This document shows positions 44,812 through 57,356 of a DNA stretch of 64,000 bases, in pieces. Within the stretch, counting starts at the first letter, position 1. Each line of letters starts with the position of its first letter. The notes under the pieces are model-generated. The model did no database searches and had not been told where the DNA came from. It worked only from the letters and a program-made list of their open reading frames with translations. This stretch comes from Psoroptes ovis (taxonomy: Eukaryota > Arthropoda > Arachnida > Sarcoptiformes > Psoroptidae), in contig PQWQ01000003.1 in assembly GCA_002943765.1 (NCBI GenBank), positions 372,001-436,000 on the forward strand, read 5' to 3'. The translations under genes were made by a program, and so were the position numbers.

Positions 44812-46931
44812 TCAATTTATTCAATAAGATTTAACCATTCATAAATATTCATCCTAATTTGAATATGAGAAAAAATAATACAAATTTAGCTTCCGGGGAA
44901 TTTCAGATATTTAAATGACGTAAATAATTCAAAACATAATAACTTACGGCATTACAGAATATGAATTAAATCGAAAGGGTTGAAACTTGTATCAGTGCTT
45001 GACTTCTTTTCGTCATTCATTTGAACCATTTAAACATTGAAGATATCATTATTAATTGTAGAATTGATTAAATTATCTTTTCTGAAATACTTCAATAACA
45101 AAAATCAACAAAGATAAAACAACAACAAGAAGCAACGAAAAACAATTTCATGCTATTCATTGATTAATAAATGAAATAAATTGCTCAACAATTAATTGAT
45201 TTGAATTGATGTATTTGAATATATTGAACATTTGAACACACAAAATCAAATACTTGTCATTCGAACATTTGAAAAAAATTGAAATTGATGAAAAAATTAG
45301 AGATAATGACGACAACAGGAACCGACAATTTATTATTAAAATTGATTTACGATGATTATTTTCGATGATGATCAAAGTAAATCAAAAATTTGAAATTTTG
45401 AAAATTTTTTGACCAAATACATGATGATGATTTCGTTGATCAATCAATCATATTGTTGTCTTTGAATTTCAAAAAATTAATCCAAATTTTCGAACAGAAA
45501 AAATAACTGAAACGTTTCGTTTGGCTCTGCTTTGCTTTCAGCTATTTTCATCCCTAAATTGGAATGAAAATCCTTTATTTTTTTTTTTTGGATAAAAAAC
45601 AAACAAGTAAATAATTGATGCTTCTTTGTGTGTATAATATCACAATGATTAAATCACACACACCGTTTGATAATGTTTATGTTGTCGATGTTGATGTTGA
45701 TGATGATAATAATTAGAAGAGTACGTAAGAAAATTTTCGTTATATTAATATATTCAATTATGATTATGATTAGTATTAATAGTAAACATATACTTGCATC
45801 ACTTTTGATTATGCCATCATCGTTATTATTATTATTATTATTAGAATGTTTATTTATTAATACTGATGATGATAATCATATAATAATTATAATCATTTAA
45901 AGATGATTTTTGCCTTTATTTTTTCTTTAATTTCAATTTTTCAACGATCAAAAACTATATTCTTCAATCGATTTGCTACTACAACAAACAAATAAACATC
46001 ATAAACATCAACATCATCATCATCATCATCAAAATATATCATTAATTATATTACCATCGTTATTATCACACACAAACATCGAGAACAAACAACGAAACAC
46101 AACAAACAAACACTTGTACATTTATTTCATATAATCGTAAATCAATCAATCAGTCAATTTTCTAGAACTGAAGAATGTAAAACATTCATATAAATGCACA
46201 CATTATTGATGATGATGATGATATAAGAATGAAGCAAAGCTAAGAAAAACCAGATTTCTTAAGGAAATACTTAAAGAAAAATTGAAGCATTCAAACAAAA
46301 TAGAATCAAAATCATTTTTATTATGGGCTTTGTATGACTATAGTGTTAAATGTTTAAATCATTTTTTTTTTATTTACCCAAACAAATATTGAATACACAC
46401 ACACACGCTTCGAATACATACCATAACAACAATCAACAACAATCAACCAGCAGCACCATCCACAAAAAATTTTCAATGAAAATGTGAATTTCGTATGGCT
46501 GCTGCTGCTGTTGTTGTTGTTTATCGTGTGATGATATAAAAAATACACACACATAAACAACAAATTATTCCCATTGCTCATACTCTCTATGGCTATATTA
46601 ATATTCTGGATTCATTCATATTTTACAAGCCATAAACAAACAATCAGTGCTTTTCGCGTAAGCAGTTTTACGCTGTCAAAACAGTTCAAGACGACTATGG
46701 ATAAGTTGGAGAAGCTTGCGCGATTTAAGGCTGTTTGAAATTCAAAATTGGAATTTATTTTGAATCAGATTCAATGATCGATTTTAAGGAATATTCATGT
46801 TTATTTGTATTTTGATTTAATGAATTAAGAATTGAATGACACGAATTCAAAATTACATGGAAAAATTTGATTCAATAAGGAAAATGCTCGATTAATGCAA
46901 ATGATTTGATGATGAATTGTTCATAATTTTT
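44812..46931. other. Upstream region of Atf-2 and 3' flank of the XLF-like gene
   Basis: About 2.1 kb rich in GAT, ATT and CA simple repeats. A GC-richer patch at about 46,645-46,730 includes a short GCGTAA...TTACGC dyad. A 5' exon of Atf-2 may lie here, but I could not identify one. No other gene is supported. Confidence 0.5.
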
Positions 46932-47960
46932 TCAATCATAACGAAATATATCTTTCAATAAATTACTATCAATACAATTGAATGGCCAATCTGATTGTAG
47001 GGTTATTTTGGCTGATGATGAATTTGTATTATTTTGATTACTTTGAGCTTCAAATCTTGTTGATAAATTTGATTTTTCATCAATCATTTCTTCACCATTA
47101 TCATGATTGGTTTCCATTAATTCTTGTTTTGGTTGATCTTGATTTAGTTGTTGTGGCTGTTGCTGCTGCTGATGCTGCTGAGAATTACTTAGATTATAAT
47201 AATGTATTAAACCACGAAATAATGGCATTGATAAATGTTTCAAGAATATTGATTCATCCGTTGATATTAAATGAAACGTCCATTTAAACGTAAATTTGGA
47301 TGTAATTTGTTTTAAACATTTAAGCGTAATACGTGTTGTATGACAATCTACTTGAACTTTTTCAACATTTTTTATTGTTTCAGGCATATTGAGGATTAGT
47401 GTTTTCAATGATTTATATATTACATTTTTAATTTTTTGATTTTCATCATAAACATTATCATTATCATTATTGTTAATTGATAAATTATCTTTTAATAAAC
47501 GTAATTTATTATATTTATTATAATTTTGTTCCAATTGTGTATTATTTTCACCACCACAACCACCAGTAATACATTCAAAATATGTTGCAGCAAAATCGCT
47601 GACCAGTATTGCATATGATTGTTGTTGATCATCGAATAAATATTTCAATAACAATGTTGTCGGTGTACCATTTAGTATTGTATTGATTGAACATAACCAA
47701 TTCGTTTGTTCTAAACGTTTCAATAATTTTGAACTATTATTCAATACATTATTATTTCCTATAATCATTATTGATGATGATGATTGTAATGAATTATCAT
47801 TATTATTAGCTATAATTGTTGTGGTTGGTAATGATGATGACGAAGACGACGATGACAACTGTTGTGGTGTATCATTGATTACAACAGTTATATTTCCATT
47901 ATTATTTTTATTATTAATTGATGATGTTAGCTTTATCATTGTCGCCGATGTTGTGGTCAT
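46932..47960 (-). CDS. NHEJ1: XLF/NHEJ1-like non-homologous end-joining factor
   Basis: Single exon, 342 residues. After about 85 Ser/Asn/Thr-rich residues the sequence follows the XLF head domain. WLCSINTI aligns with the family's WAWLQL start, SYAILVSDFAATYFECI with its YALLVSDLQQVWHE strand pair, VDCHTTRITLKCLKQITSKF with its CDCVADALILRVRSEL, and FKWTFHLISTDESIFLKHL with FYWNFHCMLASPSLVSQHL. It then continues MPLFRGLIHYYNLS into the expected stalk helix, which is interrupted by a Gln run. The C-terminal lysine-rich Ku-binding motif is not obvious. In vertebrates XLF bridges DNA ends with XRCC4 and ligase IV. AP-3 sigma ends 215 bp upstream on the same strand. Assignment is from pattern only, without a search. 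Confidence 0.68.
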   Translation of the reverse strand: MTTTSATMIKLTSSINNKNNNGNITVVINDTPQQLSSSSSSSSLPTTTIIANNNDNSLQSSSSIMIIGNNNVLNNSSKLLKRLEQTNWLCSINTILNGTPTTLLLKYLFDDQQQSYAILVSDFAATYFECITGGCGGENNTQLEQNYNKYNKLRLLKDNLSINNNDNDNVYDENQKIKNVIYKSLKTLILNMPETIKNVEKVQVDCHTTRITLKCLKQITSKFTFKWTFHLISTDESIFLKHLSMPLFRGLIHYYNLSNSQQHQQQQQPQQLNQDQPKQELMETNHDNGEEMIDEKSNLSTRFEAQSNQNNTNSSSAKITLQSDWPFNCIDSNLLKDIFRYD

Positions 47961-48175
47961 TAGTTTTCTTTGAACGATTTAGTTTATTATTCAATAATTT
48001 AAGGAAAATTTTCTCAAATTTTTCAATATTTCAATGAAATGGAATGATCTTATAAACATAAAAATAGAAAACAAAACATACAAATAAACGAAATGGATTT
48101 TGGGAGTCAAAGGATTGTTTTGGCTAAGTATGAATTTGGTTTTTTCGTAGGATCTCAGCTGATTTTTCTCCTTTC

Positions 48176-49145
48176 TCAAAATTTCAATGAACCAATATTG
48201 GATAGATCGGGCAATTTAATATCACGAAATTGTTGTGAAATGTTCATATTTTTAACAGCTGATACAGCTCGGGCTGGAGCGGCACTGATTCCCATCTGAA
48301 TCAATTTGCGGAGATGCAAAAAATTAAAAAGAAAAAAAATAAATAAACATTTAGAATGAAAAATCCACAAAGGACGTTTTTGAATAAATTTTTTGATTTT
48401 TTTTTCGTAATTTTTAAAATTTTTTTGGGTCAAAAATAATGACGAATTTACCTCTTGTTTTTCCAATTGATTTTGTTCTTCAATACGTGTAATTATTTCC
48501 GACATACTTGTCTCTAATACCATACCGCCCATTACTAATTCATTCAAAATATGATGTACCTTTGAAATGGAAATTTGATTAATTTAAAATTCATTCAAGA
48601 TTTATCGATCAGATCGATCGTAACTATGACTTACTTTATCAACATGGAATATTAAATCTAATTCACAAACATTTTCAAAACATTTATCTAATGTTTCAAC
48701 AAATACTTGTATCAAATCAAGAATGCCTAATTCTGATTCACTTGAATCAACACAAAATACAAAATATAATGTTGCATAATGGCGATAAATTAATCTATAA
48801 TCTGAACCACCGATTAAACTATTTTAAAATTTAAAAGAATTTCGTAAAAATTAGCATTCATGAGTCAAATAGGTCAGTAATTTTCAATACACACACCTGC
48901 CACCTTCTAAAAAATTACAAACATTTTCATCACGTTTTGAGACTAGTTGAAATGTTTCCTTGATGATTTGTTGCTGTAAATCTTCGGGCTGATTTTTTAT
49001 TGATTCAAAACCAAAATTTGAATTAATTTAAATTCTCAAAACATCAGAAAAATATTAAATGGATAAGATAACTTACATAATATTCATAGAACTTTGTCAA
49101 ACGTGGTTTTCCATGATTATTGAATACTAATATTGCTTTAATCAT
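48176..49145 (-). CDS. AP3S: AP-3 complex subunit sigma
   Basis: Five exons (49,077-49,145; 48,897-48,988; 48,635-48,818; 48,452-48,559; 48,176-48,295) encode 190 residues, against 193 in human AP3S1. The longin-fold small-adaptin sequence is highly conserved: MIKAILVFNNHGKPRLTKFY, ETFQLVSKRDENVCNFLEGG, YRLIYRHYATLYFVFCVDSS, ELGILDLIQVFVETLDKCF and VMGGMVLETSMSEI. The tail APARAVSAVKNMN is diagnostic for the AP-3 rather than AP-1 or AP-2 sigma chains. It is the small subunit of the AP-3 adaptor that sorts cargo from endosomes to lysosome-related organelles. Confidence 0.96.
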
Positions 49146-51020
49146 TTTTGTGTGATAAATATATTTGAATACTTCTGAAATTATCAAAATTATTATTATT
49201 CTGGATTTTTCAATTGTCAAAAATTGAATCAATCGTGAATGATTGAAAAGGGTTTCTCAATATTTTAATGATGTTAACTCAAAATTGAAATTGTATGAGA
49301 AAAATATGTCTTCATCATCATCATCATCAAAATATTGATCATCATATTTGTTCTCATACCGTCAGATGGTGGTAAATTTAATTTTCAAAATTCAAAAAGT
49401 AAAAAAAAATCAATCAATCAATGAGAATTGAAAATAAATTGAAAAATTCAATTTCGACAAACATTTCTATTTGTAATTTAATCATTCACAAATCAATTGC
49501 ATTTCAATTCATTCAATTAATTCGGCGAAACAACAATCAAAATGCATCAATTCGTATTATCTTAAAATTAAATATAAATTTCAAAAAAAGATGCGTCAAG
49601 ATGCAAATGACATCACCATCAACATCAACAAAACGATGCGGCATCGACGTCAAACAAACAATCATGTACAGTAGTAATGATGCATGTGTATGTGCTTTGT
49701 TTTAATGAATTTCATTCGAAATTCAATTCCAACATTTTCAAAAATAATTCTTCGTTTATTTTCATTTTTAATTAAATTCTGTCCAATCATTATCCAGTTG
49801 AATAAGGGGAAAAAAGAATAAGGAAATAAATTCCATCCATTTGTGTGTTAATCCTATTGATTAGGATGAAGAAACAAAACAAAATGAAAAAAATATTGAA
49901 ATAATCATAGATGATCTCATCTCATCATCTGATCAATCTTCATTCTTCTCTGTTTCCTGATATCGACATTCATTTATTTATGTTTGACAAAATCCTTGAT
50001 CAAAATCATTCATTTTCCTTATATCTTCTCTATTTAATTACGTGTAAAAAATCCATCTTCTACGTTTTTTTCAATTAAATCAAAGGTACATATCTACCAC
50101 ATCTACCATTTAACATTGTGAAAATATCATCATCATCATCATCAACTTCTACAAAAATTTGAAAATTCTACAAATCTTTCCAATTCTTCTGGTGATAAAA
50201 ATAAGGGACTTTTTTCAGAAAAATTATCTCCACAACTATTTAAATGGTAACCTGTTTCAGTATATTCATGTATTTAAATTATTTTTCTTCGTATAAATCT
50301 TGAAATTATTTCAATTTATCGCCCATCACCATCATCATCGAAATTTTTATTTGTCATTCAAAGATACTTTGATATAAATAAGAAGAACTTCTCGATATAA
50401 GAAGATAACGCGCTTAAACACGACTAACATATTGATATATGATTTGATTTATCTATGATTTTTCTCAATGTTTTAGTCAAAATGTGAATATGTTATTTGC
50501 TGCTATTTTCGACCTTGATCATCATTTGAAAAAAACGAATATTATTATTAGCAATGTTCAAAGATAATTTTTAATATTTTTTTATTTGAAAAAATTGAAA
50601 CATTCGAAACATTTATGCTGCATTTATGTTGATAATTTTTAAATATTTATTTATTTATATTTGTTCAAATATTCCATCGATACACATATGCACAGATATC
50701 GAAGATATATTTGAAGATATCTCTTCATATAATATGAATAAGACTAAGAGTATACGGTGAAAACAACATCAAGATTTTTGATTTCCTTTCGAAACACTTG
50801 TATCATCAATATTTTTCATTTAAACATATCAAATCATTATTCCAATCAAATTTTGAATCAGTACATATTCAATGGAAACATAGTCATGATCTTATTATGA
50901 GATTGAGAGATTGTCTATGATTTTTCCAATAAAATTTTCGAAAAAAATCAATAAAATAATCAAAGATAAATCAGTTGTTGTCATAGTTTGTCATTCAGTT
51001 TCGGCAAATTTTTTTCAGTA
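49146..51020. other. Intergenic DNA between AP3S and GPD1
   Basis: A divergent interval rich in CAT/ATC simple repeats (about 49,312-49,330 and 50,128-50,140). Small open frames (for example 49,421-49,705) show no family resemblance. It must contain the AP3S promoter at its left end. Confidence 0.55.
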
Positions 51021-51030
51021 TTATTTATTA

Positions 51031-51037
51031 TATAAAC
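51031..51037 (+). promoter_or_regulatory. Probable TATA box of the GPD1 gene
   Basis: TATAAAC precedes a CAA-rich leader. A GTAAGT splice donor lies at about 51,162 and a matching acceptor (TTTACAG) at 52,535, just upstream of the GPD1 start codon. This defines a probable non-coding first exon of roughly 100 bp and a 1.37-kb first intron, which is long for this window. Confidence 0.5.
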
Positions 51038-51161
51038 ACCAACATTTCTAAACCAACAAAATTTATTCAACCACAAATTCAACCAAACAATATTCATTAA
51101 AATTTAAAATTACATCAACGAAACATCGAAAAAAATCATCAATAAATCAATTTAGACAAAT

Positions 51162-52535
51162 TGTAAGTACATTAATCATAATTATTAATTTCATTTCGAT
51201 TAATTTAAATTCAAATTCAAGCCTTTGAAAAAAATTGAATCAAATAAAATGCTTACAAAAACATACATAGTTATAAATTTGCACACGTGTATTTGTATTT
51301 TTTGTTGACATAAAAACACCCCAAAATAATAAGTGTTATCACCACAAAGTGATTAGTAGTCATAATAAGAAATAAATCAGTTGTTTCTATGAAACAAATA
51401 GATAAACAATAAATAAATAAATTGTTTGGGAAATATATCATCAGTTAAACACACAAACATATGCTTTCAAATATATAGCAATTCATTTTCAAACACATAC
51501 AAAACAACTGCAGTTGAATCATCTTCAATTGAATTGAAATTCTAAATATGATTCTATATTTGATGTTTTTATGAAATAATAATTGCAGAATCGGGTAAAT
51601 ATTAGAATGAAAATGTTTGATTATTTTGTTTTTTAAAAATTTTCAAAAACAACAACTCATGATATCATTTTCCTCATTTTAAATTCTGAATTTAAACCAA
51701 CGAACAATGAATCTCGCATACAAAATACACAGAGAAATGATCTTCAGTACAATGAATTGTGATATGAATGAATATCATTCACCATCGTCTCTGATTATGA
51801 ATAGATGATGATCAAACAAGAATTTAAACAACTGAATAAATAAATAAATAAATTCATGCCAATTTGAATGTCGTTCATTCATTCATTCATTTATTGTTCA
51901 ATTAACACACATAAATATATGTGATTGTTTCAATTGTTGTTTTTGTCGGATTTCGAATTTTGATATTTTTTCATGTGATTCTTGATTCCTTTGTCATTGT
52001 TTATGTTTATTTCTAATCAAAGTCTTTTTTTGAATGATCTTTGGTCCCTAAATGTTAATTGATTTGATTGTATTTTGATTGTCGATTTATATTCAAATTA
52101 ATTGAACAAAAATGATTACATTATCAAAATTAGATCGAAGAAGATTGAGTTCAATGTTCGTAATATTTCATTTCGTGAAATATATTCATTCATTTAACCA
52201 GGAATTATTTATTTATTTTCAAATTCTTTATTTTCATTATTTTTCATTAACCAAAATCAAATTAATTGACTTTTAATTTATAGTTTTTTCTCTTCTTTTT
52301 CATCTTTTCATTCAATCACTTTTCCCATTAACAATTTATTAACATTTCCTTTCAATTTCACCAATTTTCATTCAAAAAATTCATCAATTATTAATCTATG
52401 TTTTTATTTAAATCCTTATTATTATTATTATTTGAATGTGATTGCTGTGCGCTCATCATATTCATCGACATCATCATCATCATCGAATTTGAATCGAATT
52501 TATGATGAATTTTCTTCTTCAAATGAAATTTACAG
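51162..52535 (+). other. Probable first intron of the GPD1 gene
   Basis: AT-rich sequence bounded by GTAAGTAC and AAATTTACAG. Apart from simple repeats such as AATAAATAAATA near 51,835 I see no embedded gene. The intron assignment is inferred from the splice signals and the lack of another promoter. Confidence 0.45.
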
Positions 52536-52563
52536 AAAAGATAAACTTGCTTGGATAAAACTA

Positions 52564-53937
52564 ATGGGCAAAAAACGTGTATGTATTATTGGTTCAGGGA
52601 ATTGGTATGTTGAATTGTTCTTAGAATTGTTTTTATTCAACTAATTAATTGTTTGATTGAAGGGGATCTGCAATATCAAAAATTGTAGGCGAAAATGCAC
52701 AAAAATATCCACAATTTGAAACAGAAGTTCGTATGTATGTTTATGAAGAAATCGTTGATGGAAGAAAATTAAGTGAAATCATTAATGAACAACATGAAAA
52801 TGTTAAATATTTACCCGGAGAAAAATTGCCTCCGAATATTGTATGCATTTCAAATGAATTATTTATTTTTTTAGGCTAATATTTTTCTCAAAATTAAATA
52901 TTAAAGATTGCCGATCCTGATCTAGTGCATACAGTTGGTGGTGCTGATATTTTAGTATTCGTTGTACCACATGCCTTTGTCGCTAGAATTTGTGAAACTT
53001 TAAAGGGTAAAATTAGTCGAAATGCAATAGCAATTTCATTGATTAAGGTTTGTTGTTTTTTCAATGTTTTTTTTTTTTGTAATTAATTAATCAATCTTGT
53101 GAATAGGGTTTCAATGAATTGCCTCATGGCGGAATTGAACTGATATCTGATGTAATTAGACATTCATTAGGCATCGATACATCAGTATTGATGGGTGCAA
53201 ATCTTGCAAGAGAAGTTGCAGAGAAAAAATTTTGTGAAACAACTATTGGTTGTAAATGTCCACATCAAGGTGCAATCCTAAAGGATTTATTTCAAACAGA
53301 TGATTTTCGTGTATCAGTTGTACCGGATAGACATACCGTTGAAATTTGTGGTGCATTAAAAGTAAGTGATTCGACTTGAGAATTTTTTTTAAATTAATTT
53401 TTTCATGGGTGATTCTTCATCAAAGAATATTGTTGCATGTGCAGCAGGTTTTTCCGATGGACTCGGTTACGGTGACAACACCAAAGCAGCCGTCATACGT
53501 ATTGGTTTAAAAGAAATGATACGTTTTTGTAAAACATTTTATGCCGACGGGCTACAAATTGCAACATTTTTTGAATCATGTGGTGTTGCTGATTTGATTA
53601 CAACATGTTATGGTGGTCGTAATCGGCGAGTATCCGAAGCATTTATTAAAACTGGTAAATCAATCGAAGAATTAGAAGCTGAAATGTTGAATGGACAAAA
53701 ATTACAAGGTTATCAAACATGTGAAGAGGTTGTCAATATGCTTCATCTAAATGGTTACTTGGATCGTATGTATTTTCTCAATTCTAAGAACTATCTCAAA
53801 CATTTCTCACATCAATTTCTTAATCAGGCTTCCCGTTATTTCATGCGGTAAATCTAATCTACAGACGTGAAATGCCGGCCGAAAAATTAGTGGAATTCTT
53901 ACGTCGCGAACCGGATGATGATGAAGTTGGAATTTAA
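52564..53937 (+). CDS. GPD1: Cytosolic NAD-dependent glycerol-3-phosphate dehydrogenase
   Basis: Six coding exons (52,564-52,604; 52,663-52,840; 52,907-53,047; 53,107-53,361; 53,426-53,765; 53,828-53,937) encode 354 residues; human GPD1 has 349. The N-terminal Rossmann fold carries [18 protein letters not shown], split by the first intron. Also present are the motifs [38 protein letters not shown], the catalytic-lysine segment in [19 protein letters not shown], and [21 protein letters not shown]. The enzyme interconverts dihydroxyacetone phosphate and glycerol 3-phosphate, linking glycolysis to lipid synthesis and NADH shuttling. The ATG at 52,564 matches the family start exactly. Only one terminal exon was seen, so no alternative C-terminal isoforms of the fly type are evident. 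Confidence 0.97.
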
Positions 53938-54946
53938 ATAATGAAATTAATCATGTTTTTAATATATTTTTAATTGAAACATTTTAAAAAATTGGAAAAA
54001 TAAACAAATATTTTCAATATAAATTCACATAAATCCTGATCAAACATGTTCTTGATGAAACATGCGTTTGAATATCGTCAAAACGATGAAACGATTCAAT
54101 ATTGAAATTCTTAAATTTGAGCCTTTTTAATTTGCATCTACCATTTGTGTTTACATATTTTACACGCAAACTCAGCCTTTTAAAAGGTGGTAGTATTTAT
54201 GGCTGTGTAGTTGCAGACAGACATCGACCATAAACAAACATATGTAAACAATTAGCTCTTATCAATTGAATCATTTCATTTTTTGATAACAAATTTTAAT
54301 GCGCACTTAAGCTTTGGATATTTCATTCTATTTTCATCATTATTTATTTAATTTAATTAATTAAAATTCATTAAAATCGAAAAATTGGACCCAATTAATT
54401 GAATCAGGTTCGTATTTTGTTTTTTGATTATGTAACTTTGATTTAATTCAGCATTAATCATTGACAATTGACAATTTTTGGCTAAATGCAATGACTAATA
54501 CAATGTCTATTGTCTTTGACAAACAAACAAAAAACCAATCAATTCATTGAATTTTGTGATTTGAAAATTTACAATAAATTTTACATGAAACATGTTTTTT
54601 CTCCATTTATTTTCCCTGTTTTAATCTTCAATTGAAAAAAAGTTCAAATTACCATTCATTTCATTGTATTTCATTCTCGAATGTCCTCGAAATGATCGTA
54701 TGATATTTTCAGAAAAATTTGTATGAGTCATCAAGCTGATATTTCGAGTATATGTTTCTCTCTTGTGTACTTTGAAATAATTGGTTTTTAAGCTTGTTTT
54801 TTCACTGATATCAAGTATATAAAGTGATTCATTTGTTTATTTATTTTATTTTATTTTTATTTTGATTTGTTTTATTTTGTTTTGTTTTTATTTTGATTTT
54901 TTAGTTTAAATCTTTTGAATAAATCAACAACAAGAATTTTTAAAAA
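53938..54946. other. Intergenic DNA between GPD1 and the SKICH gene
   Basis: AT-rich. Includes AATAAACA close after the GPD1 stop and a likely TATA box (TATATAAA at 54,816-54,823) about 125 bp before the next ATG. No additional gene seen. Confidence 0.6.
54816..54823 (+). promoter_or_regulatory. Probable TATA box of the SKICH-domain gene
   Basis: TATATAAA lies 124 bp upstream of the start codon at 54,947, with a T-rich leader between. Function is inferred from motif and position. Confidence 0.45.
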
Positions 54947-57105
54947 ATGGCTGAAAATATTCCAACTAAATCATCGAAAGATGATGAATTGGATTCCAGA
55001 ACAACATTGACTGATAGTGGTGATCAATTTGTTATGGATTCAAAAACCAGTGATGAATCGACAAAATTATCGACATCAATGTCATCATTATTGATTGTTA
55101 CATTTAACAAAACGAAAATGTTATACACAATGAGCGATAAATTGTATGCACATTTTTCAGTATTTTTATCATCATACAAAATGAATGATAATGATCGTAT
55201 CGGTATATGTCGTTTGCCTGATGATACATTTATTATTTCAAAATTAATTAGTGAATGTGAAGTTGATGATGAATTGGAGAATCTTGATGATATTGGTTTA
55301 CTTGATGATGATCGTATTATTGCGAAAAAAGTTTGTTTCGATCAAAAAGATTTACCGATCGATATGAAGAAATCGATATATTTTCAATTTTGTTATCAAA
55401 ACACTCAAGGTGCTATCCTGGGGAAATCAACACCATTTCAAATCAAAGATCAAAGTGATGATGATAAAAATTTGAATAAAAATCCATCAATGATTGAAAG
55501 TACAGCAACAACTAGTGGCATCGAGCGTCCAGATGAAGAAGATTTCATTGTGGTAAGTAGTTTATCAATGTATATTTTTTGAAACAATAATATTTCATCA
55601 ATTTCTTATCTGTTATCTGTCAATAGGTTCGATCACAAGAAAGTTTCCTTAAAGAACGTATTGAACATTTGACAAAATCAAATAATTTACTCCAGTATTT
55701 AATACGTAACATGGAAAAAGATCTTGTCGATAAAGAAAATGAAAATAAAGAACTAAATTCTCGTATCGCAATCATTGAAAATGAATTGAAACAAGTGAAA
55801 AAAGCTCAAACCGATTCAGCTGAAATGTTAGATCATATCAGTCATGAAAAGGAGAATTTAGATTATGCTAAATCACAATTAGAAGAAACTGTCCGTACTG
55901 AACGTGAATTACGACGACGATTAGAAAAAGAACTGTCAGAATTGCAATTGACTTATAAAGAATATGATAAAGATTTAAAAGATACCCGTGAAAATGGTGA
56001 ACAATTGCAAGCAATTTTGTTGCAAAAAGAAGAAGATTTATCCTTAGCTCAAGATTTGGTTGACAATCTTCGTAAAGCAAACACGGAACTGTTGACAAAA
56101 GTCAGTTCTTTGGAAGATAATCTTGAAACAACCCGATCAACATTGGCAAAAACAATGGATGAAAGACGTTCATTGCTTGCTGAACGTGCGAATTGGCAAA
56201 CAACAATGAAATCAAATGATGAAAATAAAATCTATTTAATACATCGAATTGAAGAATTGGAAAAAATGAATGAAAAACAAAAAAATGAAATAAAATCATT
56301 AGAAAATGAATTACGACAATCAATGTTGAATTTGAAAAATTTGAATGATAAATGTGAAAAAGAGCAATCGATGACTGAAAAACAAAAACAAGATATGATC
56401 ATTAAAAATGATAAATTAAATGCCGATTATATTGAAATGCGTGCACGTTTAGAACAGGCAAAAATTGAATATGGTAATTTATATCAAAAATATGCAAAAT
56501 TACAAAATGAAAATGATAAAAAAACCATGCAAGATAAACCATCTGAAACAATTTATCCGAAATTGCCGACTACATCCAACGTATCCGCATCATTATCATC
56601 ATTGTCATCGATATCGAAAACAAATGATAATATTGAAATAATTGATCCAATCGATCTTATATTGAATGAATTGGAAAAAGAAGCTGAAATGGAAAAACCA
56701 TTGATTAATGAAGCTCCGATCGCTGCATCATCAGCTGCACCACAACAACAACAACAATGTCAAACATCGGTAAAAACATTGGCTACAGCTGAACCATCGG
56801 CACCAGAAATGGAACCGCAACAACCAGGACAATCACAAAAACAAGAAAATTACAAAATAATCAAAATGCCATGTACAATGTGTGATCAAACGATTGTTTG
56901 TCGTCAAAAATCGAATGATGAATCAATGGAAGAAATGATTGAACATTTTGAACAAGTACATAAACAAAAAATATGTCCATATTGTTCAGTATTGTTCGAT
57001 ACACGTTTATCTATTTTTAAATCCTACTATCAAACACATTTACAAAATCATATTAATCAAATGAAATATCCGACACCATTATCATTGTTAAAAAAGACAA
57101 TTTAA
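54947..57105 (+). CDS. SKICH-domain coiled-coil autophagy receptor (TAX1BP1/CALCOCO family)
   Basis: Two exons (54,947-55,552 and 55,627-57,105) encode 694 residues. An acidic leader of about 40 residues precedes a SKICH domain (about 45-175). Its end block YFQFCYQNTQGAILGKSTPFQI is diagnostic, and NDRIGICRLPDD matches the family D-W-V-G-I-F region. A long coiled coil follows (about 205-480). After a Gln/Pro-rich linker, two C-terminal zinc fingers appear: CTMCDQTI...HFEQVH and CPYCSVLFD...YYQTHLQNH, as in TAX1BP1. The second finger type binds ubiquitin in TAX1BP1 and NDP52. A clear LC3-interacting motif was not pinned down. Role by homology: selective autophagy and dampening of innate signalling. 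Confidence 0.85.
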
Positions 57106-57343
57106 AAAAAATGGATTAATAATAATTTGATCGAAATGTATGATCTGATATGAACGATTTATTCGGAAATTTTTCTCTTTTCTTATGTCTGTTTCTATTG
57201 TTGAAAACATATTTTGCTGTTGCATACAGACACATGAAGACAAATATACACAGAATTATCAAACAATTGATCAATTTAAGATCCATAAGACACAAATGAT
57301 TATTCCTCTTTTTTTTTTTGTTTTATTTTCATTTTATTTAATC

Positions 57344-57349
57344 AATAAA
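57344..57349 (+). terminator. Poly(A) signal of the SKICH gene abutting the minisatellite
   Basis: AATAAA lies 239 bp after the stop codon. The first minisatellite unit begins 8 bp later. Confidence 0.6.
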
Positions 57350-57356
57350 AAAATTT

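Noticed and set aside
46660..46740. GC-richer patch with a short GCGTAA/TTACGC dyad, considered as a tRNA
   Set aside because: No A-box or B-box promoter and no cloverleaf could be drawn.
52432..52563. In-frame upstream extension of the GPD1 first coding exon
   Set aside because: It contains no ATG and is followed by a good splice acceptor at 52,535. The family start matches the ATG at 52,564.
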